From the NCBI GenBank assembly GCA_003979035.1, contig RXOA01000017.1:1-7032 (forward strand): a stretch of DNA of 7,032 nt, read 5' to 3'. This DNA comes from Candidatus Bipolaricaulota bacterium (GTDB lineage: Bacteria > Bipolaricaulota > Bipolaricaulia > UBA7950 > UBA9294). The notes beneath the pieces were generated by a model that saw nothing but the letters and a program-made list of their open reading frames with translations, made no database searches and was not told the DNA's origin. A program made the position numbers and the translations under genes. Each line of letters opens with the position of its first letter. Position 1 is the stretch's first letter. Positions 4,955 through 7,032 of this stretch are shown piece by piece.

Positions 4955-5878
4955 ATGTCGTGGAGCACTACCCTCAAGAACCGGCAGAGAATCCGTGCAC
5001 AACTCGAGAGCGGGGAAGGAATCGCCGTGATGTTTAGCGACATTCGTGGCTTTTCAAGCTTCACTGCTCGAGAAGGAGACGATGCCGCCTCCAGGCTCTC
5101 ACAGCGTCACGTTCGATTGCTGCGCGATCGAATCGTTCAGGGTGGCGGGGTGCTGATCAAGACTCTTGGAGACGGGATCATGGCTGCCTTCGCGAGTTCC
5201 GACGAGGCGGTCGACACGGCGATCGCCGTGCAACGGGCGATCCGGCTCGAGAACCGGGCCGCGTACGGCGACGAGGATATCGATGTAGGAATCGGGATTT
5301 CGTTCGGCAGCCCGGTGATGATGGACGGAGATCTGATCGGTCATGCCGTCAATCTTGCTCAGCGCATATCGAGTGAGGCCAAGGGCGGCCAGATCCTTGT
5401 CTCGGAACCCGTGTGCGAGCGATACGCGTTGGCGGATGGATTGAAGACAATTTCCGTTGGGAAGCGATCCCTTCGGGGAATCGGAATGGAAGCGTTGTAC
5501 GAGATTGTGTGGCTGGGAGAGATTGTCCGGGTCACGGACGGTCACGACCTGCTGACGCTGATTCTCACGGAGCGGGACACGGTGGTTCTCGAACCGGCGA
5601 AAACGCTTCATGAGGCGGCTTCCCCGCGGCACGCACGAGGGATACGGAAGGCGCTGCTGCGACGGCCAAAGCATGTCGCGGCGGGGCGCATTCGTGACGC
5701 CATTGCGTTGGAGCGGGAGCATCCGATCAACCAGCTCGGAGTCTCACTACGGGGCGAGGACCTTGCCGTACAGCTTGCGGGGACGGAGTTCGTGCTTCAC
5801 GGTGTCGAGCCGGAGAGCGCGGCTCGATTCATCGCCGCGTTCAACCGGGCTCGCGATGCGGGCATCGGAGCGACGTAG
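4955..5878 (+). CDS. Class III adenylate cyclase with unassigned C-terminal domain
   Basis: This is a predicted cytosolic nucleotidyl cyclase of 307 residues with no membrane or sensory segment. The cyclase homology domain covers about residues 21-187. All catalytic positions are present: metal aspartates D29 (VMFSDIRGF) and D73 (LGDGIMAAF), the adenine-selecting pair K69 (IKTLGDG) and D126 (GDLIGHAVNLAQR), and transition-state residues N133 and R137. The Lys/Asp pair predicts ATP to cAMP rather than cGMP. Such domains work as homodimers. Residues about 190-307 do not match anything I recognise; they contain a basic alpha-helical stretch (PRHARGIRKALLRR) and a strand-rich end (VSLRGEDLAVQLAGTEFVLHGV). 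The gene is divergent from a CNB protein gene and 94 bp before recA. ATG 4955 has AGGGGA 8 nt upstream. Confidence 0.92.
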   Translation: MSWSTTLKNRQRIRAQLESGEGIAVMFSDIRGFSSFTAREGDDAASRLSQRHVRLLRDRIVQGGGVLIKTLGDGIMAAFASSDEAVDTAIAVQRAIRLENRAAYGDEDIDVGIGISFGSPVMMDGDLIGHAVNLAQRISSEAKGGQILVSEPVCERYALADGLKTISVGKRSLRGIGMEALYEIVWLGEIVRVTDGHDLLTLILTERDTVVLEPAKTLHEAASPRHARGIRKALLRRPKHVAAGRIRDAIALEREHPINQLGVSLRGEDLAVQLAGTEFVLHGVEPESAARFIAAFNRARDAGIGAT

Positions 5879-5906
5879 CCGAACGGGCCGGCATGTGGCG
5901 CGATCT

Positions 5907-5935
5907 TTGAATCGCGGAAAGCGATTCCCTAGAAT
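5907..5935 (+). promoter_or_regulatory. recA promoter, sigma70-type
   Basis: TTGAAT (5907-5912) and TAGAAT (5930-5935) are separated by exactly 17 bp, each one or two mismatches from consensus. Transcription should start near 5942, giving a leader of about 31 nt with GAGGGGG (5956-5962) as ribosome site, 10 nt before ATG 5973. This gives recA a transcript separate from the cyclase. Confidence 0.65.
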
Positions 5936-5938
5936 CGC
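5909..5938. promoter_or_regulatory. Candidate recA operator: three GAATCGC half-sites
   Basis: GAATCGC occurs at 5909-5915 and 5932-5938, with its complement GCGATTC at 5921-5927. The last two form the palindrome GCGATTC-CCTA-GAATCGC (5921-5938) covering the -10, while the first overlaps the -35. The two direct copies extend to GAATCGCGGAAA (5909-5920 and 5932-5943), 23 bp apart. The position is right for a repressor of recA such as LexA, but the motif differs from the E. coli CTGT-N8-ACAG and Gram-positive GAAC-N4-GTTC boxes. No lexA gene is in the window. Confidence 0.45.
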
Positions 5939-5972
5939 GGAAAAGATCATCTATCGAGGGGGCCGAGCAAGG

Positions 5973-7019
5973 ATGGGAAAGCAGGAAGTTCTCGAAAGCA
6001 CGCTCAAGCAGATCCGCAAGTCGTATGGCGACGGATCGATCATGTGGTTGGGAGACGGAGCGTCGGTACTTGAGGTGGAGACGGTTTCAACCGGCTCGTT
6101 GGCGCTGGATATCGCGCTTGGCGTCGGTGGCGTCCCGCGAGGCCGGATCGTTGAGGTGTTCGGGTCGGAATCGAGCGGCAAGACGACGCTTGCGCTCCAC
6201 ATGATTGCCGAGGTCCAGAAGCGCGACGGTATTGCTGCGTTCATCGATGCCGAACACGCACTCGATCCGACGTATACCCGCGCCTTGGGCGTAGATCTCG
6301 ATCACATCCTGCTTTCGCAGCCGAACTCGGGGGAGCAGGCACTGGAGATCACGGAACAGCTTACGCGAAGCGGCGCTGTGGATATCATCGTGATCGACTC
6401 GGTCGCCGCGCTTGTCCCGATGGCGGAGATCGAAGGCCAAATGGGTGATTCGCAGGTCGGGCTTCAGGCGAGATTGATGAGCCAGGCGATGCGCAAGTTG
6501 TCCGGGGCGATCGCCCAATCAAAGACGATTGTCGTGTTTACCAACCAGCTGCGGTCCGTCATCTCCGGGAGTCGGTTCGGTCCTTCGACCACCACCAGCG
6601 GGGGGCGCGCGCTCAAGTTCTACGCGTCGATCCGCATGAACATGTGGGCATCCGGCAAGATCGAGGAAGGCGCGGATCAGATCGGAACCCACGTCAATGT
6701 CCGCGTGGTCAAGAACAAAGTGGCACCGCCGTTCAAGGAAGCGTCGTTTGATGTGATCTACGGGAAAGGCATCGTCCGATCGCGGGACCTGATCAACACG
6801 GGCGAGGAATATGACATCGTCTCGCGCAGCGGATCGTGGTACTCGTACGGTGATGTCCGGCTGGGTCAAGGGCTCACCAATGCCGCCCGAGCGCTGGACG
6901 AAGACGAGGCCATGGGACGGCAAATCGAGCTCGCGATCCGGGAGGCTGCCGGATTGTGTGTCAGAACAGCCGAGGCCGGTACGAAGGGTGACGAGCAGGA
7001 GGACGAAACCGAAGCGTGA
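5973..7019 (+). CDS. recA: RecA recombinase
   Basis: This is a DNA strand-exchange ATPase that forms filaments on single-stranded DNA and triggers LexA self-cleavage in bacteria with an SOS response. The 348-residue length is normal. Visible are Walker A GSESSGKTT (64-72; usually GPESSGKTT), catalytic E94 in IDAEHALDP, Walker B IIVID (138-142), loop L1 around EIEGQMGDSQVGL (152-164), the MAW-type helix ARLMSQAMRKL, the allosteric glutamine Q192 in FTNQLR, interface lysines in VVKNK (246-250), the SGSWYSY segment and an acidic tail (KGDEQEDETEA). Loop L2 (193-211) is atypical: one residue longer, and lacking the common IGVMFGNPETT core, including the glutamate equivalent to E. coli E207. The following LDIRR-type strand reads MNMWA. 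ATG 5973 is supported by GAGGGGG and by alignment with the short RecA N-terminus. Confidence 0.97.
   Translation: MGKQEVLESTLKQIRKSYGDGSIMWLGDGASVLEVETVSTGSLALDIALGVGGVPRGRIVEVFGSESSGKTTLALHMIAEVQKRDGIAAFIDAEHALDPTYTRALGVDLDHILLSQPNSGEQALEITEQLTRSGAVDIIVIDSVAALVPMAEIEGQMGDSQVGLQARLMSQAMRKLSGAIAQSKTIVVFTNQLRSVISGSRFGPSTTTSGGRALKFYASIRMNMWASGKIEEGADQIGTHVNVRVVKNKVAPPFKEASFDVIYGKGIVRSRDLINTGEEYDIVSRSGSWYSYGDVRLGQGLTNAARALDEDEAMGRQIELAIREAAGLCVRTAEAGTKGDEQEDETEA
6997..7002 (+). promoter_or_regulatory. Possible ribosome binding site for the gene after recA
   Basis: AGGAGG lies inside the recA acidic-tail codons, 13 nt before the GTG at 7016. The spacing is long but usable. It could also be only the purine-rich codons for Glu and Asp. 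Confidence 0.3.
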
Positions 7020-7032
7020 CCGAGATCGAGCA
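7016..7032 (+). CDS. Possible start of the next gene (recX position), cut by window end
   Basis: GTG 7016 overlaps the recA TGA as GTGA, the same coupling seen between the ATPase and permease genes here. Only five codons are visible (V-T-E-I-E). The regulatory gene recX commonly sits directly behind recA with such overlaps, which is the only reason to suggest it; nothing in five residues identifies the product. Confidence 0.35.

Larger units (their letters stand above)
5902..5948. repeat. Outer inverted repeat around the recA promoter
   Basis: GATCTTT (5902-5908) and AAAGATC (5942-5948) are perfect 7-bp complements that enclose the whole -35 to +1 region of recA. They nest outside the GAATCGC half-sites. 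As DNA they could add a second operator; as RNA only the downstream arm would be transcribed from the predicted start. Confidence 0.4.

Noticed and set aside
3684..5878. Pycsar antiphage system
   Set aside because: A cyclase next to a CNB protein recalls Pycsar, but the cyclase keeps the Lys/Asp pair that selects adenine, the CNB protein lacks a TIR or transmembrane effector, and no defence or mobile genes surround it. Only the resemblance of the MBL protein to cyclic-nucleotide phosphodiesterases is kept as a finding.
5610..5972. N-terminal extension of RecA into the cyclase gene
   Set aside because: RecA homology begins at MGKQEVLEST (5973) behind its own promoter and ribosome site; the upstream frame is a shadow of the cyclase gene.
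1..7032. Horizontally acquired island or mobile element
   Set aside because: No transposase, integrase, terminal inverted repeats or tRNA boundary is seen, and base composition looks uniform by eye across all genes.

Overview
The window is a compact, GC-rich bacterial stretch with seven complete protein genes, one 5'-truncated gene and the first codons of a probable ninth. No tRNA, rRNA, CRISPR array, insertion sequence or phage gene is visible. Shine-Dalgarno sites (AAGGAG, AGGAGG), GTGA overlaps, a type II thymidine kinase and RecA show it is bacterial. The phylum cannot be fixed from this sequence. The RecA is clearly RecA but has unusual residues in loop L2, which suggests a poorly sampled lineage.

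Layout, left to right. (1) 1-432: C-terminal end of a TPR-repeat protein that stops inside a repeat. (2) 523-3007: a tightly packed ABC importer operon of ATPase, permease and periplasmic binding protein. The binding protein is of the NMT1/THI5 (ThiY-like) type, so the likely cargo is a thiamin pyrimidine precursor such as HMP. (3) 3049-3642: thymidine kinase (tdk), 41 bp behind the binding protein and probably read through from the operon. (4) 3684-4861, minus strand: a two-gene unit with a stand-alone cyclic-nucleotide-binding (CNB) domain protein followed, after a 14-bp gap, by an RNase Z-like metallo-beta-lactamase-fold hydrolase. (5) 4955-5878, plus strand: a class III nucleotidyl cyclase with all catalytic and adenine-selecting residues, divergent from the CNB gene across a 93-bp intergenic region. 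(6) 5973-7019: recA with its own promoter, followed by a GTGA-overlapping start that could be recX.

How the genes fit together. The importer plus tdk forms a nutrient and nucleotide-salvage block. The central block (MBL hydrolase, CNB protein, divergent adenylate cyclase) looks like a self-contained cyclic-nucleotide module: maker, sensor and a possible phosphodiesterase or nuclease. Its two transcripts appear to start from overlapping promoters centred on one TATAAT and flanked by a symmetric 7-bp inverted repeat. The recA block has a clear TTGAAT-N17-TAGAAT promoter overlaid with three copies of a GAATCGC half-site, arranged as a damage-response operator would be but unlike the LexA boxes I know.

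The observations most worth a second look are the cyclase/CNB/MBL module, the unassigned C-terminal domain of the cyclase, the altered L2 loop of RecA and the candidate operator at recA.
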